64,000 nucleotides of DNA, from the NCBI GenBank assembly GCA_902591665.1, contig CACJBO010000002.1, positions 62,001 through 126,000 of the forward strand, written 5' to 3'. The notes beneath the pieces are model-generated. The model saw only the letters and a list, made by a program, of their open reading frames with translations, was not told the origin of the DNA and did no database searches. Shown here in pieces: positions 19,902 through 29,286 of the stretch. Source of the stretch: an uncultured SAR86 cluster bacterium. Its GTDB lineage: Bacteria; Pseudomonadota; Gammaproteobacteria; Magnimaribacterales; D2472. The translations under genes were made by a program, and so were the position numbers. The stretch's first letter is position 1, and each line of letters starts with the position of its first letter.

Positions 19902-21251
19902 TTAAAAAAACTGTCTGTAAAAAATATATCCAACGCACAAAGGTGCAACAAACTTAACAAAAAATCTCCACATTAAATATAGTGTAGTATTAGTGTTGCC
20001 TATTTCTTCCTTGATAAGGGACTCTTTCATGAACCAACCAACAAATATAGCAATCAACATACCTCCAAGGGGAAGCAAGATTTGATTGGCAATGAAGTCC
20101 ATAGAATCTAAAAAGTTTTTTCCTGAGATAATATCTACATCTGACCAGGCGTTGAAACTCAAAGCTGATCCAATTCCAAGCACCCATATAAAAAACGAAA
20201 TTATTTCAGCTGATCGTTTTCTGGATAAAATCCCTTCTTCTGAAAGATACGCTACTCCAGGTTCAAGTAAAGAAATTGAAGAGCTTAGAGCGGCAACCGA
20301 TAATAGAATGAAGAACAATGGACCAATAAATTGACCAAACTGCATCTGATTAAAAGCAGAAAGCATTGAAACAAAAACCAACCCCGGACCACTGTTGGGC
20401 TCAAGATTAAATGCAAAAATAATAGGAAAAATTGCTAGGCCAGCCAACATTGCTATTAAAGTATCTAGCGAGGCAACTGTAAATGATGAGCCTACTACTT
20501 TTTGATCTTTTGGCATATATGCGCCATAAGCCATAATTGATCCCATCCCAAGGCTTAAACTAAAAAATGCCTGCCCCATTGCTTGCAATAAAGTATCTGA
20601 TGTAACGCTGGAAAAATCTGGAGCAAATAAGAATGATAATGCTTGAGTGAAGTCTCCATTAACCATGGAATAAATAACCATAAATATCATTAAAAAACCA
20701 AGCATAGGCATCAAAATTTTTACCATTCTTCCAATACCATCCTTGATTCCTGCAGATACTATTAATGCAGTCATCACCATAAAAATCGTATGCCACATAA
20801 TTAGATTAGCTGGTGATGATATGACACTTGAAAATTGATCAGGAGAACCAATAGCTCCGCTTGAAGTTGCTGAAATAAAAATGTAGTTCAAACATATTCC
20901 AGCAATAACACTGTAAAAAGATAGAATCAGAATTCCAGCAAGTATGCCACTCCAGCCGACAACTTGCCACATGGTGCTCTTTTTAGATTCTAAAGCAACA
21001 TTTTTCATAGCATTAATGGGGCTATTGCCTGCTTTTCTTCCAATGATAATCTCACTTATCATAATTGGTAGCCCTATTATTAATATGCATCCCAAATAAA
21101 TTAATACAAACGCTCCACCACCATTTGTGCCTGCTTTATATGGAAACCCCCAGATATTACCTAGACCAACCGCAGACCCTGTTGCTGCTAAAATAAAAGT
21201 CCATTTTCCAATCCATGCACCATGAGATTTAAGTTGTTTTTGTATTTCCAT
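19902..21251 (-). CDS. Sodium-dependent transporter, neurotransmitter:sodium symporter (SNF) family
   Basis: W-G-KWTFILAATGSAVGLGNIWGFPYKAGTNGGGAFVLIYL signature; multiple TM helices. Confidence 0.95.
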   Translation of the reverse strand: MEIQKQLKSHGAWIGKWTFILAATGSAVGLGNIWGFPYKAGTNGGGAFVLIYLGCILIIGLPIMISEIIIGRKAGNSPINAMKNVALESKKSTMWQVVGWSGILAGILILSFYSVIAGICLNYIFISATSSGAIGSPDQFSSVISSPANLIMWHTIFMVMTALIVSAGIKDGIGRMVKILMPMLGFLMIFMVIYSMVNGDFTQALSFLFAPDFSSVTSDTLLQAMGQAFFSLSLGMGSIMAYGAYMPKDQKVVGSSFTVASLDTLIAMLAGLAIFPIIFAFNLEPNSGPGLVFVSMLSAFNQMQFGQFIGPLFFILLSVAALSSSISLLEPGVAYLSEEGILSRKRSAEIISFFIWVLGIGSALSFNAWSDVDIISGKNFLDSMDFIANQILLPLGGMLIAIFVGWFMKESLIKEEIGNTNTTLYLMWRFFVKFVAPLCVGYIFYRQFF

Positions 21252-21258
21252 ATTATTA

Positions 21259-21720
21259 TTAATTTAGAGGATTGCTATAAGGATTAATCCAGTAAGCAGT
21301 TGATATTAAAAAACTTATTGCAACTAGTAAAGAAAGCATTCTTCTGAATTTCTGATAGTCTTTATGTTTATGTTTAAAATCATGTGTTGATTTTTCAAAA
21401 TAATAAAAAGACTGAAAACTTATTAATGATATCAATAAAGCAAATAGAATCATATTTAAATAAATTAAAACCAACATCAAGCAAGCAATAAGACTGTAAA
21501 GAATACCAATTGAAAGATTTTTCTTTTGCTGTGGCTGATCGTCACGCCAGCCCCATGAGATACCGCCTAAAAAAGTTAAGATTATTGCACCATAAGCTAT
21601 TTGAAAAATAATAGCCGTTTCTCCAATATGACCACCTGTAATCCAGGGAATAATTGACAGCAAAGCAAATGGTATAAAACCAATGTAGCCATATGTTGAT
21701 TTAATAGTATTAATATTCAA
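21259..21720 (-). CDS. DUF3429-like small membrane protein
   Basis: YGYIGFIPFALLSIIPW and YGAIILTFLGGISWGW; four or more TM segments. Confidence 0.7.
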   Translation of the reverse strand: MNINTIKSTYGYIGFIPFALLSIIPWITGGHIGETAIIFQIAYGAIILTFLGGISWGWRDDQPQQKKNLSIGILYSLIACLMLVLIYLNMILFALLISLISFQSFYYFEKSTHDFKHKHKDYQKFRRMLSLLVAISFLISTAYWINPYSNPLN

Positions 21721-21773
21721 TGTAATTTATAAGTTTTTCTTGCACTAGACGTATCTAGAGACATAATAAAGAC

Positions 21774-22238
21774 ATGTCAAAAGATAAGCCTGCATTAATT
21801 GTAAGGAATAAAACTGCAACAAGAAACTATAAACTTGGAGAATCTTTTCAAGCAGGTATAGTTTTAGAAGGATGGGAAGTCAAATCTTTAAGAAATGGAA
21901 AGGTAGATATTAAAGATTCTTATGTGACATTTAAAAATAATGAGGCATGGCTTATTGGAACTAAAATAGATCCGCCAGCTTCACTTAAGAATTTTGATGC
22001 AGACCCTACCAGAACTAGGAAGCTTCTATTGCACAAAAAAGAAATATCCCAGCTACAAAAGTTGAAAGGAGAAAAAGGATTAACCGTCGTTCTGACATCA
22101 ATATATTGGAAGGACAACAATATCAAATGCGATATAGCTACTGGTAAAGGTAAAAAGCTTTATGACCAGAGGCAAGATATTAAAAAAAGGGATTGGGAGC
22201 GAGATCAGGGAAAAATTCTTAAAAATTCAAGAAAATGA
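21774..22238 (+). CDS. smpB: SsrA-binding protein
   Basis: NKTATRNYKLGESFQAGIVLEGWEVKSLRNGKVDIKDSYV; directly upstream of tmRNA. Confidence 0.98.
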   Translation: MSKDKPALIVRNKTATRNYKLGESFQAGIVLEGWEVKSLRNGKVDIKDSYVTFKNNEAWLIGTKIDPPASLKNFDADPTRTRKLLLHKKEISQLQKLKGEKGLTVVLTSIYWKDNNIKCDIATGKGKKLYDQRQDIKKRDWERDQGKILKNSRK

Positions 22239-22266
22239 CATTAATAATGTATAATTCTGCTCCCCA

Positions 22267-22615
22267 TGGGGGCGAACAGGGTTCGACGTTTCTACTGGAC
22301 TCCGAAGCGCATGCCAAGATTGTGGTAATTCTTGTAAAACATACTACAAAAAATTTAGTTGCAAATAACGACAACTACGCTTTAGCAGCTTAATGCTAAC
22401 CGATGCAAGAATTGACTATGGTTTGAAGCATCGGCAAATCACATAGTCTAGCCAAGCTGTGTTGCTTGGACGCAGGTTGGTTAAACTTAATCAAGCTCGC
22501 TTTTATACCCTGCTCTTCGGGTCATAAAAGTCAAAAGCTAATAGAATGAGCTATGCATGTAGAAGTTAGGCTGAAGGATTAACGGACGCGGGTTCAATTC
22601 CCGCCGCCTCCACCA
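22267..22615 (+). ncRNA. ssrA: Transfer-messenger RNA (one-piece)
   Basis: GGGGGCG 5' arm pairs with CGCCTCC-ACCA 3' end; GGTTCGAC near 5' end; tag frame GCA AAT AAC GAC AAC TAC GCT TTA GCA GCT TAA; GGTTCAATTCCCGC T-arm. Confidence 0.97.
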
Positions 22616-22644
22616 TTATTATTTATTTGTGTATAATTTTGCAC

Positions 22645-23151
22645 ATGAAAAAATACACAATTCTAGCTTTAATATTTTCTTTCTACTCATCTAATATAAT
22701 TGCAAATCCTGCATGTTTTTCAAACAATGAGAAGCTTGGTGATTCTGCATATTGGTCAATAACTGCAATAGAGCTTTTTGATCAAAAAAGATATGAGGAA
22801 GCTGTAGCAGTTGTTGATCTCTGTTTTGATATATGGGGGCCTGAAGCTCAAGAAATCCAAAAAGAAATGCACGATAATAAAGTTCCATACCCTAAAGTTG
22901 GCAAGGTTACACCAAAACAAAAAAAGGCAATTCAAGAAAACTTTTTAATGAATGATGTCTCCATGGCACTTTGGACCAAAGCAAGATCATTGGATGAGTT
23001 GGGGTTAGACATATATGCAATGGAAGCGTATGTTGAATGTATTAATATGACACACGGAAGAATATGGGATTCAGGAGGTTATGAGCCTCAGGGGTGGTTT
23101 TGGAGCCCAGCTGAGGATTGTGCAGACCGTGCACAAAAATATTTAAAATAA
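22645..23151 (+). CDS. Hypothetical secreted/periplasmic protein with four cysteines
   Basis: MKKYTILALIFSFYSSNIIANPACF signal peptide; start moved to ATG 22645 (track uses TTG 22627); family not recognised. Confidence 0.75.
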   Translation: MKKYTILALIFSFYSSNIIANPACFSNNEKLGDSAYWSITAIELFDQKRYEEAVAVVDLCFDIWGPEAQEIQKEMHDNKVPYPKVGKVTPKQKKAIQENFLMNDVSMALWTKARSLDELGLDIYAMEAYVECINMTHGRIWDSGGYEPQGWFWSPAEDCADRAQKYLK

Positions 23152-23214
23152 CTTATAAATATAGACATATCTCTAATTCATCATTAAACTACGCACCTAA
23201 TTTTTATAATTAAT

Positions 23215-23478
23215 ATGGCTAATTCAAAACAAGCAATTAAAAGAGCAAAACAAAATGCTGAAACTTATAAGCTAAGGCATGCTCAAAGATCAATGGTAAG
23301 AACTGCAGTTAAAGCTGTTCGTGCCAGCATTGATGCTAATGATGCTGTAAAAGCTAAAGAGCTTCTTACAAATGCAGAAAAAGTATTAGATTCTTCAGCT
23401 TCAAAAAAAGTAATACATAAAAATGCTGCTGCAAGAACTAAAAGCAGACTTTCAAAAGCTGTAAAAGCTCTAGGTTAA
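23215..23478 (+). CDS. rpsT: Small ribosomal subunit protein bS20
   Basis: MANSKQAIKRAKQNAETYKLRHAQRSMVRTAVK, ASKKVIHKNAAARTKSRLSKAVKAL. Confidence 0.98.
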   Translation: MANSKQAIKRAKQNAETYKLRHAQRSMVRTAVKAVRASIDANDAVKAKELLTNAEKVLDSSASKKVIHKNAAARTKSRLSKAVKALG

Positions 23479-24492
23479 ATCTAACTTATTTTTTGATATC
23501 TCTTCTTCAAGAGCTTTTAAGAGTTCTTGAGTGCCCTCTCCGGTAGCGGCTGAAATAAAATAAATATCCTTTTCAGATATCTTTAATTCTTTTTGAAAAG
23601 ATTTAGAAATTTCAGATATATTTTCAGATTTTAGTAAGTCAATTTTATTGCATACAACCCATGAAATTTTTTGTGTTAAGTCATCTTTATATGCCGCTAA
23701 TTCATTTTTCAGAAGCTGAACTTGCTTAACTGGTACAAGCTCGTCTGATGGAAATAAATCAACAAAGATTAACAAGAGACCAGTTCTTGAAATATGTTGT
23801 AAAAATTTTATACCGAGACCTGCGCCTTCTGATGCACCCTCTATAAGACCGGGTATATCTGCAATTACAAAGCTTGAATCATTTCCTTGAATTGTCCCAA
23901 GATGTGGTCTTAGAGTAGTAAATGGATAGCTACCAATTTTAGGTTTAGCAGATGATACATTATTTAAAAAAGTTGATTTCCCTGCATTTGGAAAACCAAC
24001 TAAACCAACATCAGCAAGAGATTTTAATTCTAGCCTTATGAATCTAATCTCACCCTCAAAGCCTAGAGTAAATTTTCTTGGTGCTTGGTTGGTACTTGAT
24101 TTGAATCGGGCATTGCCCTGACCTCCATCACCACCTTTTGCTATAACGTATGTGGCATTGTCATCACAGCAATCTAATAACTCATCATTAGAGATATCAT
24201 CATAAACTACCGTTCCTTTTGGAATGTCTAGTATAAGGTCCTCAGCAGCAGATCCTGATTTATTTTTTCCTGCTCCTGGCCTTCCATTTTTTGCTATGAA
24301 AACCCTTTTATTTTGAAAATCAATAAGAGTATTTTTATTTGAATTTACCCTAAAGACTATATTGCCACCTTTTCCTCCATCGCCGCCATCAGGCCCACCA
24401 AAAGGGATATACTTTTCTCTTCTAAAGCTTGAAGCGCCGGCACCACCATTCCCTGCCCTAACTTCGAGAAAGGCCTCATCAATAAAATTCAT
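23470..24492 (-). CDS. obgE: GTPase Obg/CgtA
   Basis: MNFIDEAFLEVRAGNGGAGASSFRREKYIPFGGPDGGDGGKGG, GFPNAGKSTFLN, DIPGLIEGASEGAGLG. Confidence 0.98.
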   Translation of the reverse strand: MNFIDEAFLEVRAGNGGAGASSFRREKYIPFGGPDGGDGGKGGNIVFRVNSNKNTLIDFQNKRVFIAKNGRPGAGKNKSGSAAEDLILDIPKGTVVYDDISNDELLDCCDDNATYVIAKGGDGGQGNARFKSSTNQAPRKFTLGFEGEIRFIRLELKSLADVGLVGFPNAGKSTFLNNVSSAKPKIGSYPFTTLRPHLGTIQGNDSSFVIADIPGLIEGASEGAGLGIKFLQHISRTGLLLIFVDLFPSDELVPVKQVQLLKNELAAYKDDLTQKISWVVCNKIDLLKSENISEISKSFQKELKISEKDIYFISAATGEGTQELLKALEEEISKNKLDLT

Positions 24493-24507
24493 GAGATTAA
24501 GGAAGTG

Positions 24508-24765
24508 TTATTGAGGAATAACGTTTGCAGTTTTTCTGCTTTTTGGTCCTTTGTAAGTGAATTGAACAACACCAGCTGCTTTTGCAAAAAGAGTATCGTC
24601 TTTACCGATGCCGACATTAATTCCAGGATGAGTGTTGGTGCCTCTTTGACGTATTAATATTTCGCCAGCTTTTACAACCTGACCGCCAAATCTTTTAACG
24701 CCAAGTCTTTTGGCGTTGGAATCTCTACCGTTTTTACTGGAACCACCTGCTTTCTTATGTGCCAT
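24508..24765 (-). CDS. rpmA: Large ribosomal subunit protein bL27
   Basis: [28 protein letters not shown]. Confidence 0.98.
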   Translation of the reverse strand: MAHKKAGGSSKNGRDSNAKRLGVKRFGGQVVKAGEILIRQRGTNTHPGINVGIGKDDTLFAKAAGVVQFTYKGPKSRKTANVIPQ

Positions 24766-25085
24766 TATTTACTCTCTAATTTAATATCCTTTATTTCAAC
24801 TTGAGAATGTCTAGCTCTGTGACCAGTTTTTGTCATGCTATGCTTCCTTCTTCTGAAACGTAAAATAGATATTTTATCTGATTTAACTACGTCAACTACC
24901 TCCGCGGTAACCTTTACATTAGATAAATACGGTTGACCAATCTCAACATTATTATCATCAACATATAGCAAAACATTATCAAATGTTATTTTTGTTCCAG
25001 GTTCGTCCTTTAACAAATCTACAGGCAAAGTCATGCCTTTCTCAACTTTATGTTGTTTGCCACCTGATTCTATTACTGCGTACAT
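24765..25085 (-). CDS. rplU: Large ribosomal subunit protein bL21
   Basis: [38 protein letters not shown]. Confidence 0.98.
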   Translation of the reverse strand: MYAVIESGGKQHKVEKGMTLPVDLLKDEPGTKITFDNVLLYVDDNNVEIGQPYLSNVKVTAEVVDVVKSDKISILRFRRRKHSMTKTGHRARHSQVEIKDIKLESK

Positions 25086-25174
25086 ATTAATATTCCTAAA
25101 GGTGGCAAAATATACGCTTTAATGAGGAATTTATCAATAGTTATGTATAATTTTGCGTAAAATATTAAGCCATC

Positions 25175-26128
25175 ATGAAAAATATCAATTCATTACAAAA
25201 AGAGTTAGCTCTTGTAAAAAAGCTTATCAAAGATGAAATCATTGAAGAGAAGACTATTTCTGATCTTTACAAATATATTTTCAAATCTGATGGTAAAAGA
25301 CTAAGAGCTAAATTAAGCCTAATAACATCCTCAATAAATAAGAGAAAAAATAAAAAAAGACTAAAGCTTGCTGCGATTATTGAACTTCTTCATACAGCAA
25401 CTTTAATTCATGATGATGTGGTTGATGAATCTCATACCAGGAGAGGAGTTAAATCAGTAAATAGTCTTTGGTCTAATGCTCATGGAGTTTTAATAGGAGA
25501 TTATATATATAGTAAGGCCTTTATCCTCATGGTAGAGGTCGGCGAATCCAAAATACTTCATGAGCTTGCAAATGCAACTAATGACATATCAAAGGGCGAA
25601 TTAATTCAACTCGATGCTCTTCAAAATCTTTCAATAAACTTAAAACAACTTGAGGCCATAAGCTACTTTAAAACAGGCAGGCTTTTTGAAGCTTCTGCAA
25701 GAACAGGTGCAATACTAGCTAGAGGTGAAACAAGTTATATAAATAATATTTCTAAATGCGCTAAATATTTGGGGGTTCTTTTCCAGGTGAAAGATGATCT
25801 TCTTGATTACTCTCTTAAAGAAGAAGTTATTGGAAAACCTGTCTTTCAAGATATGAAAGAGGGAAAAGTTACTTATCCATTTTATTTTGCATACAAGAAT
25901 GCTGATAAAAATGATAAAGCAAAATTAAAAACATATTTAGGTAAAAATAAATTTAATGTCGAGAAAGCCTATAATTTAATACATCAATTAAACGGCATCA
26001 AAGAAACTGAACTGTTAGCTTCTAAATATTTAAATAAAGCAGTAGCTGCTGCAAATTCAATAAAAAATAAACATATAAAAGAAGAAATGTTAAAATTAAT
26101 TAATTCTGCACTTTATAGGAAAAAATGA
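25175..26128 (+). CDS. ispB: Trans-polyprenyl diphosphate synthase (octaprenyl-type)
   Basis: [17 protein letters not shown] and VKDDLLDY aspartate-rich motifs; divergent from rplU-rpmA. Confidence 0.9.
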   Translation: MKNINSLQKELALVKKLIKDEIIEEKTISDLYKYIFKSDGKRLRAKLSLITSSINKRKNKKRLKLAAIIELLHTATLIHDDVVDESHTRRGVKSVNSLWSNAHGVLIGDYIYSKAFILMVEVGESKILHELANATNDISKGELIQLDALQNLSINLKQLEAISYFKTGRLFEASARTGAILARGETSYINNISKCAKYLGVLFQVKDDLLDYSLKEEVIGKPVFQDMKEGKVTYPFYFAYKNADKNDKAKLKTYLGKNKFNVEKAYNLIHQLNGIKETELLASKYLNKAVAAANSIKNKHIKEEMLKLINSALYRKK

Positions 26129-26649
26129 GCTTTATACCAAAGTCTAGTTACAGTAAAAATGAACTAATAGACTGCTCTAACGGAAAACTCTTCACTAAAC
26201 CTGGGGACGGCAGGCTGCCGTCAGATAATATGTTAATGTTTGATGAAATAGTTGATATTAATGATAGCGGCGGAGAGTTCAACAAAGGAAGTGTTGTTGC
26301 TAATTTGAATATCAATCCTGATCTTTGGTTTTTTGATTGTCATTTTAAAGAAGATCCTGTCATGCCAGGATGTCTTGGTTTAGATGCTATGTGGCAATTA
26401 TTAGGATTTTATCTTTTATGGTCGGGCTTGCCAGGAATTGGCAGAGCTTTGGGTGCTGAAAAAGTAAAGTTTTTTGGGCAAGTTCTCCCTAATGCAAAAT
26501 TAGTTCGGTATGAATTAGATATTAAAAGAGTTATTAACAGAGGTGCTGTGTTAGGTTTAGCAAATGGTAAAATGTTTGTAGATGATAGGCAGATTTATAG
26601 TGCTGAAAAACTTAAGGTTGGATTATTTGATGATCCAAGTAATTTTTAG
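26125..26649 (+). CDS. fabA: 3-hydroxydecanoyl-ACP dehydratase/isomerase
   Basis: [40 protein letters not shown]; followed by fabB. Confidence 0.96.
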   Translation: MSFIPKSSYSKNELIDCSNGKLFTKPGDGRLPSDNMLMFDEIVDINDSGGEFNKGSVVANLNINPDLWFFDCHFKEDPVMPGCLGLDAMWQLLGFYLLWSGLPGIGRALGAEKVKFFGQVLPNAKLVRYELDIKRVINRGAVLGLANGKMFVDDRQIYSAEKLKVGLFDDPSNF

Positions 26650-26652
26650 AAA

Positions 26653-27864
26653 ATGAGAAATGTTGTTATAACCGGTGTTGGTATTAAATCTTGTATTGGT
26701 AATACATACCAAGAGGTTTTAGATAGTCTTAAAAATGGAAAATCTGGTATCACAGCCAATGAAACATATAAAGAAATGGGTTTTAGGAGCCAGGTATCGG
26801 GTAATGTTGACTTAAATTTTGCAGAATTAATTGATAGGAAGCTCTTCAGGTTCATGGGAGAAGCTTCTGCGTATGCATATTTAGCAGCTCAAGATGCAAT
26901 TGAAATGGCCGGCATTTCTGATATTCATTTAAATTCTGAAAAAACTGGAATTGTTGCTGGGTCTGGAGGCTCATCTACAAGAGTAATGGTGTCAACTGCA
27001 GATATAACTAGAGACAAAGGCCCTAAGAGAATTGGCCCATATGCAGTAACAAAATCAATGGGTAGTTCCATATCTGCTATTTTAGGAACCGCTTATAAGC
27101 TAAAAGGCATCAATTATTCAATTTCATCAGCATGTGCAACAAGTGCTCACTGCATTGGCCATGGCGCAGATTTAATTAAGTCTGGGCAACAAGATATTGT
27201 AATCGCTGGTGGTGGTGAAGATCTTCACTGGAGTTCTTCAAATTTATTTGATGCAATGGGTGCATTATCATCAAATTTTAATGACAACCCCTCTTCTGCT
27301 TCAAGAGCATATGATAAAAATAGAGATGGTTTTGTAATTTCAGGCGGGTCAGGAATGGTCATTCTTGAAGAAGAAGAGCATGCAAAAAAAAGGAATGCAG
27401 ATATCTTAGCTAAGCTAACGGGATATTATGCAACTTCTGATGGTTATGACATGGTAGCACCATCTGGTGAAGGTGCGTTGAGGTGCATGAAAGGTGCAAT
27501 GCATAGTCATGGATCGGAAGTGGACTATATCAATACTCATGGTACAAGTACTCCTGTTGGTGACGTTGCTGAATTAAAAGCAATAAAAGAACTTTTTAAA
27601 AACGATATACCAATAATAAGTTCAACCAAATCAATGACAGGCCATTCACTTGGAGCAACCGGAGTTCAAGAAGCAATATATTCAATAATGATGTTAAAAG
27701 AAAAATTTATTGCTCCGTCAATTAATATTGAAGAATTGTGTGATGAAGCTGAAGGAGTAAATATTGCTACAGAGACTATAGAAAAAGATGTTAATTCTGT
27801 TCTCAGTAACTCTTTTGGTTTTGGTGGTACAAACGCTAGCTTGGTAATATCAAATTATAAATAA
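26653..27864 (+). CDS. fabB: Beta-ketoacyl-ACP synthase I
   Basis: ACATSAHCIGHG active-site Cys, NTHGTSTPVGD, KSMTGHSLGATG, NSFGFGGTNAS. Confidence 0.96.
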   Translation: MRNVVITGVGIKSCIGNTYQEVLDSLKNGKSGITANETYKEMGFRSQVSGNVDLNFAELIDRKLFRFMGEASAYAYLAAQDAIEMAGISDIHLNSEKTGIVAGSGGSSTRVMVSTADITRDKGPKRIGPYAVTKSMGSSISAILGTAYKLKGINYSISSACATSAHCIGHGADLIKSGQQDIVIAGGGEDLHWSSSNLFDAMGALSSNFNDNPSSASRAYDKNRDGFVISGGSGMVILEEEEHAKKRNADILAKLTGYYATSDGYDMVAPSGEGALRCMKGAMHSHGSEVDYINTHGTSTPVGDVAELKAIKELFKNDIPIISSTKSMTGHSLGATGVQEAIYSIMMLKEKFIAPSINIEELCDEAEGVNIATETIEKDVNSVLSNSFGFGGTNASLVISNYK

Positions 27865-27896
27865 GTTTTAAAAGACTGATTAAATCTTAAGCTATC

Positions 27897-28763
27897 TTAT
27901 TCTTCATCAAACTTATTCTTAGTCCAAGGAAAAACAGAGGGCATATCTGCAGATATTTTATTAGGGAAATGTGCTTTTCTTTTTTCCAGAAATGACATTA
28001 CTCCTTCTTCAGCATCATCTGATGAGCCTCTGGATTGAATAACTTGGCTATCAATTTCATGAGCATCATATGGAGATGAAGACGATGAAAGTGTCCACAT
28101 CATTTGTCTTGTAAGTGCAACTGATACCTGTGAAGATTCATCAATTAGTTTGTGGGCTAATTTAATAGTTTCCCTCAACATATCCTCTGGTTTAAAAAGA
28201 TATGTGATTAATCTGGATTCTTTTGCCACAGATGCATCGAAAATTTCACCAGAGTATGACCATTCTAGCGCCTTTGATATACCAACAATTTTTGGAAGAA
28301 ACCAGCTTGAGCATGCATCAGGAGCAATTCCTCTTTTGGTAAACGGAAATGAAAATCTTGCATTAGTTGATGCTGTTCTTATGTCAGCGGCTAGTTGAAG
28401 CGTTGCCCCAACTCCTACAGCAACTCCGTTGCATGCTGTAAGAATTGGTTTAAGGCATTTATACATTCTTAAAACAAGCATCCCGCCAGAGTCTCTATTA
28501 AAACCATGATTAGATTTATCTAAATTATTGAACTCATACTTGAAGGTTTCTTTGCCTGAAGATAAATCAGCTCCTGCACAGAAGGCGTTTCCAGAACCTG
28601 TAATAATTAAAGCTTTAATATTATCTTTTTTATCAACTGTATCTAATACATCTAAAAGATCATGGAGCATTTGCTGATTAAATGCATTAAGTTTATCCGG
28701 TCTATTTAAGTGAACAATCGCTAAGGAATCACGCTCTTCGAATAAAATAGTTTTGTAGGCCAA
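27897..28763 (-). CDS. Enoyl-CoA hydratase/isomerase (crotonase) family protein
   Basis: LNRPDKLNAFNQQML, ALIITGSGNAFCAGADL, ACNGVAVGVGATLQLAADIR. Confidence 0.92.
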   Translation of the reverse strand: MAYKTILFEERDSLAIVHLNRPDKLNAFNQQMLHDLLDVLDTVDKKDNIKALIITGSGNAFCAGADLSSGKETFKYEFNNLDKSNHGFNRDSGGMLVLRMYKCLKPILTACNGVAVGVGATLQLAADIRTASTNARFSFPFTKRGIAPDACSSWFLPKIVGISKALEWSYSGEIFDASVAKESRLITYLFKPEDMLRETIKLAHKLIDESSQVSVALTRQMMWTLSSSSSPYDAHEIDSQVIQSRGSSDDAEEGVMSFLEKRKAHFPNKISADMPSVFPWTKNKFDEE

Positions 28764-28779
28764 AAGAAATAATTAAATC

Positions 28780-29217
28780 CTAAAAAGGTATATCGTCATC
28801 TGTTAACCCTTCTCCAGAATTATCTTCAGGAAATGGTGATTCAGATTGATCAGAAGCCATAGAATTATTTGAACTTGAAGACCTTGAACCAAGCATTGTT
28901 AATTCACTGCCAACTATTTCTGTTGTCCATCTATCTGCACCATTTTTATCTTGCCATTTTCTAGTTTGCAATTTTCCTTCAACATAAACGCTAGAGCCTT
29001 TATCAAGATATTTTTCAACAATTTCAGCAAGTTTTCCAAAATAGACAACTCTATGCCATTCTGTTTTATCTCTCATTTCACCACTTTCTTTATCTTTCCA
29101 GGACTCAGTAGTTGCAATTGAAAGATTGGCAACAGCAGACTGAGTTGCTGTATATCTCATTTCAGGCTTTTGACCTAAATTACCTACTAAAATTACTTTA
29201 TTTACGCCTCTACTCAT
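28780..29217 (-). CDS. ssb: Single-stranded DNA-binding protein
   Basis: [25 protein letters not shown]-fold and acidic DDDIPF C-terminal tip. Confidence 0.97.
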   Translation of the reverse strand: MSRGVNKVILVGNLGQKPEMRYTATQSAVANLSIATTESWKDKESGEMRDKTEWHRVVYFGKLAEIVEKYLDKGSSVYVEGKLQTRKWQDKNGADRWTTEIVGSELTMLGSRSSSSNNSMASDQSESPFPEDNSGEGLTDDDIPF

Positions 29218-29286
29218 AATTACCTCTTATAATATTCTTAGAAGTTTAACCTAATTTAATTTTTTCATCACGGTATTTTAATTTAA

